DNA of 64,000 nucleotides from Pseudomonas fluvialis. Its GTDB lineage: Bacteria; Pseudomonadota; Gammaproteobacteria; Pseudomonadales; Pseudomonadaceae. Of the stretch, positions 41,688-51,553 are shown piece by piece; within the stretch, counting starts at the first letter, position 1; each line of letters begins with the position of its first letter. The notes beneath the pieces are model-generated. The model worked only from the letters and a program-made list of their open reading frames with translations, had not been told where the DNA came from and made no database searches. Where the stretch lies: contig NZ_NMQV01000011.1 in assembly GCF_002234375.1 (NCBI RefSeq), positions 19,760 to 83,759 of the forward strand, read 5' to 3'. Position numbers and translations under genes: made by a program.

Positions 41688-42431
41688 TTATCTATCGTCC
41701 TGCTGGCGGATGAATTCCGCCAGCAGCGCTTGTTCTTCTCCAGAAAGCGAGCGGCAATCCAGAAGATCGGCACGACGTTGCCAGGTTCGCCCGAGGGCCT
41801 GTTGCAAACGCCAGCGCCGGATGTGTTCATGGTTGCCGCTGAGCAGCACCTGTGGAACACGTATTCCCGCATACACCTCCGGTCGTGTGTAGTGCGGGCA
41901 ATCGAGCAGGCCATCGCTGAACGAGTCCTCCTCGGCGGAGTCCGCGTGGCCCAAGGCCCCGGGAAGCAACCGCGTTACCGCATCGATCAGCACCATGGCC
42001 GGCAGCTCACCACCGGACAGCACATAGTCGCCAATCGACCATTCCTCATCGACATGGGTTTCAATGAAACGCTCGTCGATCCCCTCATAGCGGCCTGCGA
42101 TGAGGATCAGCGCCTGATTCTGCGCCAATGCCCGCACCCCCGCCTGCTTCAAGGGCTGCCCCTGCGGCGAAAGGTAGATAACCTTGGCCTGCGATCCCGC
42201 CGCTTGCCTGGCCGCTGCCAAGGCGCGCTCGAGGGGCTCGATCTTCATCACCATGCCGGGGCCACCGCCGAAGGGCCGATCATCCACAGTGTGGTGGCGA
42301 TCTTCGGTGTAGCTGCGCGGATTCCAGCAGTTCAGCCGAAGCAAACCCTGCCTGACCGCACGGCTGGTAATGCCGTACTCGCTGATGGCCGCGAACATCT
42401 CGGGAAACAGCGTGATGACTTCAACCTGCAT
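41688..42431 (-). CDS. trmD: tRNA (guanine-37-N1)-methyltransferase TrmD
   Basis: A 247-residue SPOUT-class (knotted) SAM-dependent methyltransferase that makes m1G37 in tRNAs reading CNN-type codons, preventing frameshifts. Motifs are [14 protein letters not shown], the catalytic [19 protein letters not shown] and [19 protein letters not shown]. Operon order rimM-trmD-rplS is the usual one, with 15- and 43-base gaps to its neighbours. Confidence 0.98.
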   Translation of the reverse strand: MQVEVITLFPEMFAAISEYGITSRAVRQGLLRLNCWNPRSYTEDRHHTVDDRPFGGGPGMVMKIEPLERALAAARQAAGSQAKVIYLSPQGQPLKQAGVRALAQNQALILIAGRYEGIDERFIETHVDEEWSIGDYVLSGGELPAMVLIDAVTRLLPGALGHADSAEEDSFSDGLLDCPHYTRPEVYAGIRVPQVLLSGNHEHIRRWRLQQALGRTWQRRADLLDCRSLSGEEQALLAEFIRQQDDR

Positions 42432-42446
42432 GAGACACCGGCAAAG

Positions 42447-42983
42447 TCAGAATTCCGCATCCCAGATGACCTGCATCTCCCCGCTAGCCAGGTCGATACG
42501 CTGCACACACTGCTCGGTATAGGGCAGCAAGCGCTCGCGATCATCCAGACTGCCCGGGCAGGGCTTGACCACCAGTACATCATTGGCGCCGGTTTCCAGC
42601 AGATGGTCGACCCGGCCGAACAGATGTCCGTCCTGATTGATCACCCGCAGACCCTGCAACTGGTACCAGTAGTATTCACCATCGTCGAGCGACGGCAACA
42701 AGGCGCGCGGCACACAGATCTCGAAGCCGGCGTAAGTACGCGCCACCTCACGATCATCCAGACCACGCAGCTTCGCCACCAGGACCTTGCCCTGCAGGCG
42801 ACCACTGACCAGTTCAACCTCTTTGCGCTCGCCGTCACGCTGCAGGATCCAGCAACGATAGTCGAGCAGGTTGTCCAGCGGATCGGTAAAGGAATACACC
42901 TTTATCTCACCGCGAATGCCATGCACCGAAACAATCTTGCCGAGGACGATGAGGTCTTCGGCCGGGGCCGGCACAGTATTCAT
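42447..42983 (-). CDS. rimM: Ribosome maturation factor RimM
   Basis: A 178-residue 30S maturation factor that binds S19 and helps assemble the 3' domain of 16S rRNA. The N-terminal RimM domain has VLGKIVSVHGIRGEIKVYSF; the C-terminal PRC-barrel has GEYYWYQLQGLRVIN and LLPYTEQCVQRIDL. It is 8 bases downstream of rpsP on the same strand. Confidence 0.97.
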   Translation of the reverse strand: MNTVPAPAEDLIVLGKIVSVHGIRGEIKVYSFTDPLDNLLDYRCWILQRDGERKEVELVSGRLQGKVLVAKLRGLDDREVARTYAGFEICVPRALLPSLDDGEYYWYQLQGLRVINQDGHLFGRVDHLLETGANDVLVVKPCPGSLDDRERLLPYTEQCVQRIDLASGEMQVIWDAEF

Positions 42984-42991
42984 AAGCGTGC

Positions 42992-43243
42992 TCAGGCAGC
43001 AGCCTTGGCAGCTTCCTTCAGCAGCTGAGCAACACGCTCAGACGGCTGCGCGCCCTGGCTCAGCCAGTAGCTTACGCGCTCCTGGTTGACCGACAGCTTG
43101 ACTTCAGCGCCAGTCGCAACCGGGTTGAAGAAGCCAACGCGCTCAACAAAACGACCGTCGCGCGCATTGCGGCTGTTGGTCACGGTCAGGTGGTAGAACG
43201 GGCGCTTCTTGGAGCCGCCGCGAGCGAGACGAATAGTTACCAT
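42992..43243 (-). CDS. rpsP: 30S ribosomal protein S16
   Basis: An 83-residue ribosomal protein beginning [19 protein letters not shown], ending in a short Ala/Lys tail. An upstream frame extension of 14 residues was rejected because S16 begins at this ATG throughout the family. It heads the rpsP-rimM-trmD-rplS operon; a promoter candidate is at 43315-43343. Confidence 0.98.
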   Translation of the reverse strand: MVTIRLARGGSKKRPFYHLTVTNSRNARDGRFVERVGFFNPVATGAEVKLSVNQERVSYWLSQGAQPSERVAQLLKEAAKAAA

Positions 43244-43314
43244 GTGAACTTCGTTCCTGTAGGTGCTTGCAAAACCAAATGCCACACCGGGCCCTAGTGC
43301 CCGAAAGGCCGCGT

Positions 43315-43343
43315 ATTCTAAGAGCTAAAGCGTCAAGCCGCAA
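43315..43343 (-). promoter_or_regulatory. Likely promoter of the rpsP operon
   Basis: On the minus strand TTGCGG (43338-43343) and TAGAAT (43315-43320) are spaced by 17 bases, with a GC-rich discriminator (ACGCGGCC). It lies about 70 bases before the rpsP start. The TAGAATACGCGGCCTT segment recurs upstream of purL. Confidence 0.6.
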
Positions 43344-43377
43344 GCGCCAAGGCCGGCAAGCCGTTGACGCGCCTCTC

Positions 43378-44751
43378 TCAAAGCTTCGGCAGGCCGCCCG
43401 GCATCATGCCGCCGAGACCGCGCATCATCTTGGCCATGCCGCCCTTGGCAGTGAATTTCTTCATCATTTTCTGCATCTGCTTGTGCTGCTTGATCAGCCG
43501 CCCGACGTCCTGTACCTGGGTGCCGGAACCCAGGGCAATACGCCGCTTGCGCGAGCCGCTGATGATTTCCGGATCACGACGCTCCGCGGGCGTCATCGAG
43601 TTGATGATCGCCTCCATCTGCTTGAACTGCTTCTCCGCAGCCCCCTGGGCACCCTCGATCTTGCCCAGGTTGACCCCGCCAATCGACGGCAGCTTGTCCA
43701 TCAGGCCACCGAGGCCGCCCATGTTCTTCATCTGCTGCAACTGATCGCGGAAGTCCTCAAGGTCGAAGCCTTTACCTTTCTTAAGCTTCTTGGTGAGCTT
43801 CTCGGCCTTCTCGCGATCCAGGTTCTGTTCGGCCTGTTCAATCAGGCTGAGCACGTCACCCATACCCAGGATGCGCGACGCCACGCGATCCGGATGGAAG
43901 GGATCGAGCGCCTCGCTCTTCTCGCCCATGCCGAGAAACTTGATCGGCTTACCGGTGATCGCCCGCACCGAAAGCGCCGCACCGCCGCGCGCATCACCAT
44001 CCACCTTGGTCAGCACCACGCCGGTCAGCGGCAGTGCCTCATTGAAGGCCCGCGCAGTATTGGCGGCATCCTGGCCGGTCATGGCATCGACCACGAACAG
44101 CGTCTCCACCGGCCGGATAGCCGCATGCAGTTGCTGGATCTCGGCCATCATTTCGCTATCGATAGCCAGGCGACCCGCCGTATCCACCAGCACCACATCG
44201 ATGAACTTGAGCTTGGCCTCACGAATGGCTGCTTCGGCAATCGCCACCGGCTTTTGCGAAACATCCGACGGAAAGAAGGTGACCCCTACTTCGCCCGCCA
44301 GGGTTTCCAGCTGTTTGATAGCTGCCGGACGATAGACGTCCGCCGACACCACCATGACCGACTTTTTCTTACGCTCTTTAAGGAAGCGCGCCAACTTGCC
44401 CACGGTAGTGGTCTTGCCGGCACCCTGCAGGCCCGCCATGAGAATCACTGCCGGCGGCGCTGCATTCAGCGCCAGGTCCTCATTGGCCGAGCCCATCATG
44501 GCTTCCAGTTCGGCCTGGACGATCTTCACGAAGGCCTGGCCCGGCGTCAGGCTTTTGGACACCTCGCTACCGACGGCACGCTCCTTGACCTTGGCCACGA
44601 AGTCCTTGACCACTGGCAGCGCCACATCGGCCTCAAGCAGGGCCATGCGCACTTCGCGCAGCGTGTCCTTGATATTGTCTTCACTGAGCTTGGCCTTGCC
44701 GGTGACATGGCGAAGCGTCTGGGAAAGGCGATCTGTGAGATTGTCGAACAT
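43378..44751 (-). CDS. ffh: Signal recognition particle protein Ffh
   Basis: A 457-residue GTPase that, with 4.5S RNA, targets nascent membrane proteins to FtsY and the Sec translocon. N domain (1-90), G domain with P-loop GLQGAGKTTTVGKLARFL and DTAGRLAID, and a C-terminal methionine-rich M domain (about 330-457, e.g. QMQKMMKKFTAKGGMAKMM) that binds the signal sequence and RNA. The start at MFDNLTDRLSQTLR is the standard one. Adjacent to rpsP and transcribed separately on the same strand. Confidence 0.98.
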   Translation of the reverse strand: MFDNLTDRLSQTLRHVTGKAKLSEDNIKDTLREVRMALLEADVALPVVKDFVAKVKERAVGSEVSKSLTPGQAFVKIVQAELEAMMGSANEDLALNAAPPAVILMAGLQGAGKTTTVGKLARFLKERKKKSVMVVSADVYRPAAIKQLETLAGEVGVTFFPSDVSQKPVAIAEAAIREAKLKFIDVVLVDTAGRLAIDSEMMAEIQQLHAAIRPVETLFVVDAMTGQDAANTARAFNEALPLTGVVLTKVDGDARGGAALSVRAITGKPIKFLGMGEKSEALDPFHPDRVASRILGMGDVLSLIEQAEQNLDREKAEKLTKKLKKGKGFDLEDFRDQLQQMKNMGGLGGLMDKLPSIGGVNLGKIEGAQGAAEKQFKQMEAIINSMTPAERRDPEIISGSRKRRIALGSGTQVQDVGRLIKQHKQMQKMMKKFTAKGGMAKMMRGLGGMMPGGLPKL

Positions 44752-44890
44752 GAAGATTCCTTTGCGCGGGACTGCGGCAGGGCGGCAAGTATACCCAAGA
44801 GCAGCAGCAGCCAACACCGCCCGTGCTCTTTCACCGTTGCCCGGTTATATGCCAAACTGGCCGCCTTCTGAGCTCGCCAGACAAGGACTT

Positions 44891-45691
44891 ATGCACTCGT
44901 TGCTACCCAGCCTGATCGCCGCCGTTCTGTATCTCGGCGCCGCCGGCTACCAGATCTCCCACCTCAGCCGCCGCCTGCGCCCCAACACGCGCCTGCTCTG
45001 TGGCCTTGGCCTGCTCGGCCTGCTGAGCCACATGCTCAGCCTGTCGCAGCATCTGTTGCCCAATGGCCAGCTACATCTGGAATTCTTCAACGCCGGCAGC
45101 CTGGTCAGTGCCACCGTCATTCTGCTGACCCTGCTGGCCAGCTTCAGGATGCCACTGGAAAACCTGCTGATTCCTCTGCTACCGATGGGCGCCCTGACCG
45201 TACTCGGTGCGCAATTCGCACCGAGCGGCAGCAGCAATCCACTGACCCACCAGCCTGGCGTGATGCTGCACATCCTCCTGTCGATCTGCGCCTACGGCCT
45301 GCTGACCATCGCCATGTTCCAGGCCCTGCTCCTGCAACTGCAGGATCACCAACTGAAGAACAAGCACCCATCGGGACTGATTCGTAACTTCCCTCCCCTG
45401 CAAACCATGGAAAGCCTGCTGTTTGGCTTCCTCTGGGCGGGCTGGGGTCTGCTTACCCTGTCACTGCTCTCCGGCTGGCTGTTCATGGAAAACATGATGG
45501 CCCAGCACCTGGCCCACAAGACACTCCTCTCCGGCTTTGCCTGGATCGTCTTCGCTGGCCTGCTGTGGGGGCGCTGGCAGCTCGGCTGGCGCGGACATAC
45601 AGCCATCCGCGGCACCCTGGCCGGCTTCTGCCTGCTGATGCTGGCCTACTTCGGCAGCAAGCTGGTTCGTGAATTCATCGTTCACCTCTGA
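44891..45691 (+). CDS. ypjD: YpjD / CcsA-like inner-membrane protein
   Basis: A 266-residue protein with about eight hydrophobic segments, of the cytochrome c assembly (CcsA/ResC/YpjD) superfamily. It lies between ffh and a CorC-type gene, as in other gammaproteobacteria. Conserved histidines of the family occur in LLSHMLSLSQHLL and THQPGVMLHILLSI. The WWD heme-handling loop typical of true CcsA is not visible, so the name YpjD is preferred. The ATG is preceded by AAGGA. The CorC-type gene follows 9 bases later. Confidence 0.83.
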   Translation: MHSLLPSLIAAVLYLGAAGYQISHLSRRLRPNTRLLCGLGLLGLLSHMLSLSQHLLPNGQLHLEFFNAGSLVSATVILLTLLASFRMPLENLLIPLLPMGALTVLGAQFAPSGSSNPLTHQPGVMLHILLSICAYGLLTIAMFQALLLQLQDHQLKNKHPSGLIRNFPPLQTMESLLFGFLWAGWGLLTLSLLSGWLFMENMMAQHLAHKTLLSGFAWIVFAGLLWGRWQLGWRGHTAIRGTLAGFCLLMLAYFGSKLVREFIVHL

Positions 45692-45700
45692 TTCCCACGC

Positions 45701-46984
45701 GTGGACGACATGCACACTACCTACCTGTTTGGCCTGCTGGTCTTTTTGATCATTTGCTCGGCGTTTTTCTCCAGCTCCGAGACAAGCATGCTCAGCCTCA
45801 ACCGCTATCGCCTGCGCCATCTCGATCGCCAGGGACACCGCGGAGCACGACGCGCCACGCGCCTGCTGGAGCGCCCTGATCGCCTGCTGGGGACCATCCT
45901 GGTCGGCAACAACATCGTCAACATCCTCGCCGCATCGATCGCCACGGTGTTGGCCGTGAACATCTGGGGCGAGGCCGGGATTGCCGTGGCCACGGCAGTC
46001 CTGACCGTGGTGGTACTGATCTTCGGCGAGATCACCCCGAAGACCCTGGCCGCCCTGCGCCCAGAGCTGGTGGCTTTCCCCGCCAGCCATGTACTGCTCA
46101 TGCTGCAACGCCTGCTTTATCCGGTGGTATGGACGACCAGCGCAATCAGTAATGTCTTGCTGCGCCTGCTGGGTATCGACCCGGCGCAGCGCCACGGCGA
46201 ACACCTCTCCACCGAGGAGTTACGCAGTGTGGTCCGGGAGGCCGGCAGCAGCCTGTCACCCAGCCGGCAGAACATGCTGCTGGGCGTACTCGACCTGGAA
46301 ATGATCCGCGTCGACGACATCATGGTGCCGCGCCACGAGGTGCAAGGCATCGATCTGAATGACAGCCTGGAACATATCAGCGAACAACTGCGCAACACCC
46401 CCTATACCCGCTTACCGGTCTACCGCGGCGACATCAATCAAATCGAAGGCGTAGTGCATATGCGCCAGGTCGCCAGCCTGCTGACCAATAACCAGCTGAG
46501 CAAGGACACGCTGCTGTCCGCCTGCCGCCCCCCCTACTTCGTCCCGGAAAGCACTCCGCTGTCGGTTCAGCTGCTCAATTTCAAACAGCACAAACGGCGC
46601 ATTGCCATCGTCGTCGATGAATACGGCGATGTCACCGGCGTAGTCACCCTGGAAGACATCCTGGCAGAAATCGTCGGCGAACTCAGCCCGCCCAGCCCCG
46701 GCGAACCCGAGGAAATCCATCCCCAGACCGACGGCAGCTATATCATCGAAGGCAGTACCAACCTGCGTGAACTGAATCGCCAACTCGATTGGGAACTGCC
46801 CTGCGACGGCCCCAAGACGCTCAACGGGCTGATAACCGAAGCCCTGGAAAGCATCCCGGAGAGCAGTGTCTGCCTGCAGATTGGCGACTATCGCCTGGAA
46901 ATCCTCGACGCTGCCGGCAATCGGGTCAGCCGCGCACGCGCCTGGCGCGCCAGCCAGCAATCAGCGCAGACGCTCGATCAGTAG
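45701..46984 (+). CDS. CorC/HlyC-family membrane transporter with CBS domains (YfjD-like)
   Basis: A 427-residue protein of the CNNM/CorC group, implicated in magnesium or cobalt efflux or homeostasis. The N-terminal DUF21 membrane domain (about 5-190) has FFSSSETSMLSLNRYRLRHL and VGNNIVNILAASIATVL. Two CBS domains follow (about 205-330; VDDIMVPRHEVQGIDL, YTRLPVYRGDI, RIAIVVDEYGDVTGVVTLED), then a C-terminal CorC_HlyC domain ending near residue 415. The first codon is GTG or an ATG three codons later. Its 3' end overlaps the convergent SGNH gene by 24 bases. Substrate is uncertain. Confidence 0.9.
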   Translation: MDDMHTTYLFGLLVFLIICSAFFSSSETSMLSLNRYRLRHLDRQGHRGARRATRLLERPDRLLGTILVGNNIVNILAASIATVLAVNIWGEAGIAVATAVLTVVVLIFGEITPKTLAALRPELVAFPASHVLLMLQRLLYPVVWTTSAISNVLLRLLGIDPAQRHGEHLSTEELRSVVREAGSSLSPSRQNMLLGVLDLEMIRVDDIMVPRHEVQGIDLNDSLEHISEQLRNTPYTRLPVYRGDINQIEGVVHMRQVASLLTNNQLSKDTLLSACRPPYFVPESTPLSVQLLNFKQHKRRIAIVVDEYGDVTGVVTLEDILAEIVGELSPPSPGEPEEIHPQTDGSYIIEGSTNLRELNRQLDWELPCDGPKTLNGLITEALESIPESSVCLQIGDYRLEILDAAGNRVSRARAWRASQQSAQTLDQ

Positions 46985-47686
46985 TGGCGCCAACCCTCTG
47001 GCCCACTGGCGATAACCCAGGGCCGAGGGATGGTAGCCATCACGCGCCAGGTAGTCCGCGGAAAAGCCCAACGCCACCGCGCAATGCAGCCAGCCATGGC
47101 GCTGCGCCAGGCCACGCAGCCCACGATCCAGCAGCCAGCCACGCCAGCCCAACCACTGCCTGAGCAACCAGGGCAAAGCGCTGAAGTGCTGCAACGGCGG
47201 CACTGCACTGATCGCCACCAGCGCGCCCTGCTGCTCGCCCTGTTCAGCCAGCTGACGCATGGCCGCCAGCCAACGCCGGACCGAACCAGGGTGGGTGGTG
47301 TCGTTGACACCAAATACCAACAACAGGATATCCACCGGCTGCGCCGGCATGCCGGGCAACAGGCGCTGGCAGGCCTGTTCGGCACGGATACCGTTCTCGC
47401 CCAGCGCCTGCCAGCTCACCGGGCGACGCAAGCCCTGTGCGAGACATGCGGCCAATTGCGCAGCCAGCGCTTCAGAGTGCCGGGCAACGCCCACCCCGGC
47501 CACCGGCGACTCGCCGAGCACCAGCAAACGCAGAGGCTCGCCGCCATCCCCCTCGACCAAGCCCTGCGGCTCACCGCCGGCTACCGGCAAACGCAAGGCA
47601 CGGCGCCGGGTCAACCAGGCCAACGGCAGCAACAGCGGCGCCAATAGCAGGCTGCACAGCCACCAGGCCGCCAGCCCCAGGCTCAC
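46961..47686 (-). CDS. SGNH/GDSL hydrolase-like membrane-anchored protein
   Basis: A 241-residue predicted serine hydrolase with an N-terminal hydrophobic anchor ([20 protein letters not shown]). SGNH blocks: block [20 protein letters not shown] (serine of GES), block [14 protein letters not shown] (Asn), and block [17 protein letters not shown] (Asp and His). It is translationally coupled to purT: its GTG start overlaps the purT stop by four bases (GTGA). Substrate unknown; lipase, esterase or acetyltransferase-like chemistry are possible. Convergent overlap with the CorC-type gene. Confidence 0.75.
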   Translation of the reverse strand: MSLGLAAWWLCSLLLAPLLLPLAWLTRRRALRLPVAGGEPQGLVEGDGGEPLRLLVLGESPVAGVGVARHSEALAAQLAACLAQGLRRPVSWQALGENGIRAEQACQRLLPGMPAQPVDILLLVFGVNDTTHPGSVRRWLAAMRQLAEQGEQQGALVAISAVPPLQHFSALPWLLRQWLGWRGWLLDRGLRGLAQRHGWLHCAVALGFSADYLARDGYHPSALGYRQWARGLAPLLIERLR

Positions 47687-48864
47687 AGCTCGACCCGCAC
47701 CGTTTGGGCCGCGCGTCCGGCCTTGGCACGCGCCAACTCCACGGATTCATCTCGCGCCAGGCTGACGCCCATGCGCCGCTGACCGTCTACCTCCGGCTTG
47801 CCGAACAGTCGCAATGCCGTATCCGGCTCCGCCAGCGCTTCGCGCAGATTACCGAAGCTGACCTGCTGCGATTGTCCCTGCACCAGAATCACCGCCGAAG
47901 CGGAGGGCCCCAACAAGCGAATGTGTGGAATCGGCAGGCCGAGAATCGCTCGCGCATGCAGGGCAAATTCGGAAAGATCCTGCGAGATCAGGGTAACCAG
48001 CCCCGTATCGTGCGGACGCGGCGAAACCTCGCTGAACCACACCAGGTCGCCCTTGACGAACAGTTCTACGCCAAACAGGCCGCGCCCACCCAGTGCATCG
48101 GTAACCTGCCGAGCAATTGCTTCGGCACGCTGCAGTGCCAGTGCCGACATGGCTTGCGGCTGCCAGGACTCGTGGTAATCACCGGCCACCTGGCGATGGC
48201 CGATCGGCGCACAGAAATGCGTACCGTCGATATGCCGGACGGTCAGCAGGGTGATTTCGTAGTCGAAGTCGACAAAACCCTCGATGATCACCCTTCCCCG
48301 TCCCGCCCGTCCGCCTTCCTGCGCGTACTGCCAGGCGCTTTCCAGCTGCTCCGCCGCACGCAGCAGGCTTTGTCCCTTGCCGGAGGAGCTCATCACCGGC
48401 TTGACCACGCAGGGGTAACCGATATCGGCAACCGCCGCGGCATATTCGGCATAACTGTCGGCAAAACGATAGGTAGAGGTGGGCAGCCCCAACTGCTCAG
48501 CCGCCAGGCGGCGAATCCCCTCACGATTCATGGTCAGGTGTGCAGCGCGGGCTGTCGGTACCACGCAAAAGCCTTCTGTTTCCAGCTCCAGCAAGGTGGC
48601 CGTGGCGATGGCCTCGATCTCCGGGACGATATAGTGCGGTTGTTCGTTCTCGACCACCGCACGCAGCGACTCGGCATCAAGCATGTCGATCACATGACTA
48701 CGATGCGCCACCTGCATCGCCGGGGCGTCCGGATAACGATCGACCGCGATCACCTCGCAACCCAGGCGCTGCAGTTCGATGACCAACTCCTTGCCCAGCT
48801 CACCGGCGCCACACAGCAATACGCGGGTCGCTGTAGGTGACAGAGGCGTTCCAATACGCGGCAT
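47683..48864 (-). CDS. purT: Formate-dependent phosphoribosylglycinamide formyltransferase PurT
   Basis: A 393-residue ATP-grasp enzyme that formylates GAR using formate and ATP in purine synthesis, an alternative to folate-dependent PurN. The N-terminal [23 protein letters not shown]-grasp strand [30 protein letters not shown] and [20 protein letters not shown] are diagnostic. The start at [10 protein letters not shown] was preferred over an extension of twenty residues. The downstream SGNH gene is coupled to it. Purine genes purL, guaA and guaB also lie in this window but are not adjacent. Confidence 0.96.
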   Translation of the reverse strand: MPRIGTPLSPTATRVLLCGAGELGKELVIELQRLGCEVIAVDRYPDAPAMQVAHRSHVIDMLDAESLRAVVENEQPHYIVPEIEAIATATLLELETEGFCVVPTARAAHLTMNREGIRRLAAEQLGLPTSTYRFADSYAEYAAAVADIGYPCVVKPVMSSSGKGQSLLRAAEQLESAWQYAQEGGRAGRGRVIIEGFVDFDYEITLLTVRHIDGTHFCAPIGHRQVAGDYHESWQPQAMSALALQRAEAIARQVTDALGGRGLFGVELFVKGDLVWFSEVSPRPHDTGLVTLISQDLSEFALHARAILGLPIPHIRLLGPSASAVILVQGQSQQVSFGNLREALAEPDTALRLFGKPEVDGQRRMGVSLARDESVELARAKAGRAAQTVRVEL

Positions 48865-48874
48865 GACAGGTTCC

Positions 48875-49129
48875 TCAATAACAGGTCTGGTTGCACTGGG
48901 CCGTGCAATTGGCGCAATCACCACTGGCGCTGGGCGCCACCTCGATCAGCACACCGGCTGCCCGCGCCCGTGCATTGCACATCTGCAGTACACGCCGTCG
49001 TTCGTGATTGTCCATACGTCCCCAGCGGCGGATCTCATCGGCACTGCGATGGCAACCGATGCACACATCCTCTTCATCCAGCGAACAGATCTGCACGCAG
49101 GGCGAGGCCACCGGCTTTTCGTCAAGCAT
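48875..49129 (-). CDS. DUF1289 protein with extra cysteines
   Basis: An 84-residue protein with the DUF1289 cysteine pattern: [20 protein letters not shown] (C11, C15, C23, C26) followed by [11 protein letters not shown]. This pattern suggests a bound metal or Fe-S cluster. Beyond the family core it carries a second cysteine set, [14 protein letters not shown], at the C-terminus. The ATG overlaps the upstream stop by one base (TGATG), so it is coupled to the gamma-carbonic-anhydrase-like gene. Its role is unknown; purT starts 10 bases downstream. Confidence 0.83.
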   Translation of the reverse strand: MLDEKPVASPCVQICSLDEEDVCIGCHRSADEIRRWGRMDNHERRRVLQMCNARARAAGVLIEVAPSASGDCANCTAQCNQTCY

Positions 49130-49653
49130 CACAGCGTTTGCTCCTCAAGTTCACGGGCGTAGCGCTGGGCGTTGTGCACGTAATGCGCGGCACTGGCTTC
49201 CAATAGTTTTTTCTGCTGATCACTCAGTTCACGGACCACTTTACCGGGGCTCCCCATCACCAGGCTGCCGTCGGGAATCACCTTGCCTTCGGCAATCAGC
49301 GCATTGGCGCCAATGATGCAGTTCCGGCCGATACGCGCGCCATTGAGGATGACTGCATTGATACCGATCAGGCTGTAGTCGCCGACACTGCAACCATGCA
49401 GCATGGCGTTATGACCCACCGTCACCCCCTTGCCCAGGGTCAGCGGAAACCCCATATCGGTATGCATGACCGCACCGTCCTGCACATTGCTGTGTTCGCC
49501 AATGTCGATCAGCTCGTTGTCACCACGCAATACCGCGTTGAACCAGACGCTGGCACCGGCCTGCAGGCGCACCTTGCCTACCAGCACGGCATTGGGTGCC
49601 ACCCAGCTCTGCGGGTGCAGCTCGACACAGGCCTCACCCAGTCGGTAGATCAT
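49129..49653 (-). CDS. Gamma-carbonic-anhydrase-like left-handed beta-helix protein
   Basis: A 174-residue hexapeptide-repeat protein of the gamma carbonic anhydrase family. It has [34 protein letters not shown] and [19 protein letters not shown], the left-handed beta-helix motifs, with the histidines for zinc in MHTD, GHNA and LHG. Members include YrdA, PaaY and CaiE-like proteins; active carbonic anhydrase activity is not certain from these residues. Coupled to the DUF1289 gene downstream and 30 bases after the CoA pyrophosphatase stop. Confidence 0.85.
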   Translation of the reverse strand: MIYRLGEACVELHPQSWVAPNAVLVGKVRLQAGASVWFNAVLRGDNELIDIGEHSNVQDGAVMHTDMGFPLTLGKGVTVGHNAMLHGCSVGDYSLIGINAVILNGARIGRNCIIGANALIAEGKVIPDGSLVMGSPGKVVRELSDQQKKLLEASAAHYVHNAQRYARELEEQTL

Positions 49654-49683
49654 CAGCTTGTCCTCTCCTCGGCGCCGCCCGAC

Positions 49684-50286
49684 TCAACGCAGGCGGATGT
49701 ACGAAGCCGGCTCGCGATCCAGGCGAATATCGGCGTCGTACAGCAGGTTAACCAGCTCAACCACCATGATCGCGGTCAAGCCCCAGATTTTATAGTCATT
49801 GTACTGGTAGCTGGGCACATACCAACTACGTCCCTGATAATCGATACGGTGCGTGACTTCCCGCGGATCTTCACGAAAAAACGCCAGCGGCACACTGAAC
49901 ACTGCGGCAATCTCCGCATCATTGGGCTGGTACTCGACGAAGTCCGGCACCACGCCCACATAGGGGGTGACCTTGATGCCAAAGCGCGAAACCAGCGGAC
50001 TGAGCGGCCCTACCACTTCCACCAGGCCAGGCGGCAGGCCGATCTCTTCCTCACTTTCACGCAACGCGGTACGCAGCAGGTCGTGATCCCCGGGGTCACG
50101 CCGACCACCGGGAAACGCCACCTCGCCACCATGCGTGGACAGATGACTGGCACGCAGGGTCAGCACCAGCTGCGGATCATCGCTACGGGTAATAGGCACC
50201 AGCACCGCCGCCTCAGGCAACCCGGCAGGCGCCGGCAAGACCTGCGGCCGATAGTTCTGCACCCGTTGCAACAACTCATCCAGCAT
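49684..50286 (-). CDS. nudL: Nudix CoA pyrophosphatase (NudL-like)
   Basis: A 200-residue Nudix hydrolase. The Nudix box is GGRRDPGDHDLLRTALRESE, then EEIGL. The upstream PITRSDDPQLVLTLRA and HGGEVAFPGG segments, and downstream PYVGVVPDF, are typical of the NudL (YeaB) family that splits CoA or its derivatives into 4'-phosphopantetheine and 3',5'-ADP. The start at MLDELLQRVQN was chosen because the longer frame has no family resemblance. The activity is inferred from homology. Confidence 0.87.
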   Translation of the reverse strand: MLDELLQRVQNYRPQVLPAPAGLPEAAVLVPITRSDDPQLVLTLRASHLSTHGGEVAFPGGRRDPGDHDLLRTALRESEEEIGLPPGLVEVVGPLSPLVSRFGIKVTPYVGVVPDFVEYQPNDAEIAAVFSVPLAFFREDPREVTHRIDYQGRSWYVPSYQYNDYKIWGLTAIMVVELVNLLYDADIRLDREPASYIRLR

Positions 50287-50397
50287 AGCGATACCTGGCA
50301 GGACAGATGGCCCGTCATCTTGGCATGATTGCCGGACACACCCAAGCCCTGCCCGGGCGTACCAGCGGGCAGCCCTGTATAGCCAGCGGAGTTGTCG

Positions 50398-50952
50398 ATG
50401 AACTACTGCAGTCACTGTGGTCACCCCGTGCAACAGCAGATACCACCCGGCGACAATCGCCTGCGCCATGTCTGCAGCCAGTGTCATCAGGTGCACTACC
50501 AGAACCCGCGAATCGTCGCCGGCTGCCTGCCAGTCTGGCAGCAGCAGGTGCTGCTGTGCAGGCGCGCCATTGCTCCGCGCCAGGGCTACTGGACACTCCC
50601 TGCCGGGTTCATGGAAAACGGCGAAACGGTCCAGCAGGCCGCCATCCGCGAAACCCTTGAGGAAGCCTGCGCACGAGTCGACCAGCTGCAGCTCTACAGC
50701 CTGTTCGACCTGCCGCACATCGGCCAGGTGTACATGCTGTTCCGTGCCGAACTGTGCGACCTCGACTTCGCCCCAGGCACCGAGAGCCTGGAAGTGCGGC
50801 TATTCGACGAAGCGCAGATTCCCTGGCCAGAACTGGCTTTCCCGACCATCGGCCGCACCTTAGAATGCTACTTCGAAGATCGTCGCCGGCAGCACTTCCC
50901 GCTGCGCCACGCCACATTGGGCGTACCACGCGACGGGCACACCTCACCATGA
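50398..50952 (+). CDS. Nudix hydrolase with N-terminal zinc ribbon
   Basis: A 184-residue Nudix hydrolase. An N-terminal zinc ribbon with C4, C7, C26 and C29 (CSHCG, CSQCH) precedes a Nudix domain whose box is GFMENGETVQQAAIRETLEE. This architecture occurs in NADH pyrophosphatase NudC-like and ADP-ribose-type Nudix proteins, but the length and context do not show which substrate is used. The ATG preceded by GGAG was selected. It is divergent from nudL and lies just upstream of the L,D-transpeptidase gene. Confidence 0.85.
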   Translation: MNYCSHCGHPVQQQIPPGDNRLRHVCSQCHQVHYQNPRIVAGCLPVWQQQVLLCRRAIAPRQGYWTLPAGFMENGETVQQAAIRETLEEACARVDQLQLYSLFDLPHIGQVYMLFRAELCDLDFAPGTESLEVRLFDEAQIPWPELAFPTIGRTLECYFEDRRRQHFPLRHATLGVPRDGHTSP

Positions 50953-50989
50953 GCGCCGTTGGCGCACACTTGTTCGGGATCCGTTCTGC

Positions 50990-51487
50990 ATGCGCTGGCT
51001 GTTCGTTCTGCTCTGCCTCACCCTCAGCACCAGCCTGCAGGCCAATGCCGAACTCAAACACGCCCGTATCGACAAGGTGCTGGTACTGAAGAGTGAACGC
51101 CAGCTGCAGCTGATCGAGCGCGGCCGGGTGATCAAGCAGTACCGTGTGTCGCTGGGCAAGCAACCGGTGGGCCGCAAGCTGCGCGAAGGCGACCTGCGCA
51201 CCCCGGAAGGCTTCTACTGGATCGACTGGCGGCGCCACAGCGAGAAATACAACCTGTCCATGCACATTTCCTACCCCAATGCGGCAGACCTGGCGCGTGC
51301 CAAGGCCGCTGGCGTGAAACCGGGCGGCATGATCATGCTGCACGGCACACCACTGGACGAGGAATACCCGGAGTGGTTCTTCCATACCCTGGACTGGACG
51401 GAAGGCTGCATCGCCCTGAAGAACGACGATATGCGCGAGCTATGGAAATACGTGCGCGACGGTACGCTGATTGAAATCAGGCCCTGA
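50990..51487 (+). CDS. L,D-transpeptidase (YkuD) domain protein, exported
   Basis: A 165-residue protein with an N-terminal signal peptide (MRWLFVLLCLTLSTSLQANA). The YkuD active site is H118 in MLHGTP and C140 in TEGCIALKNDD, the conserved HGT...GC pattern. Upstream, LGKQPVGRKLREGDLRTPEG fits the family. Such enzymes crosslink peptidoglycan with 3-3 bonds or attach lipoproteins to it; which applies here cannot be told. It starts 37 bases after the Nudix gene stop. No terminator with a T-run follows; a GC-rich hairpin (CCAGGGC and GCCCTGG, 51496-51513) lies 8 bases past the stop. Confidence 0.9.
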   Translation: MRWLFVLLCLTLSTSLQANAELKHARIDKVLVLKSERQLQLIERGRVIKQYRVSLGKQPVGRKLREGDLRTPEGFYWIDWRRHSEKYNLSMHISYPNAADLARAKAAGVKPGGMIMLHGTPLDEEYPEWFFHTLDWTEGCIALKNDDMRELWKYVRDGTLIEIRP

Positions 51488-51553
51488 ACCAGCGACCAGG
51501 GCGACGGCCCTGGCAGCCGATCAGCGGCATTCACTCAGGTGCACAAACACCAT

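Noticed and set aside
51496..51513. Hairpin after the L,D-transpeptidase as a proven terminator
   Set aside because: CCAGGGC/GCCCTGG has no T-run on either strand; too weak to list as a terminator.
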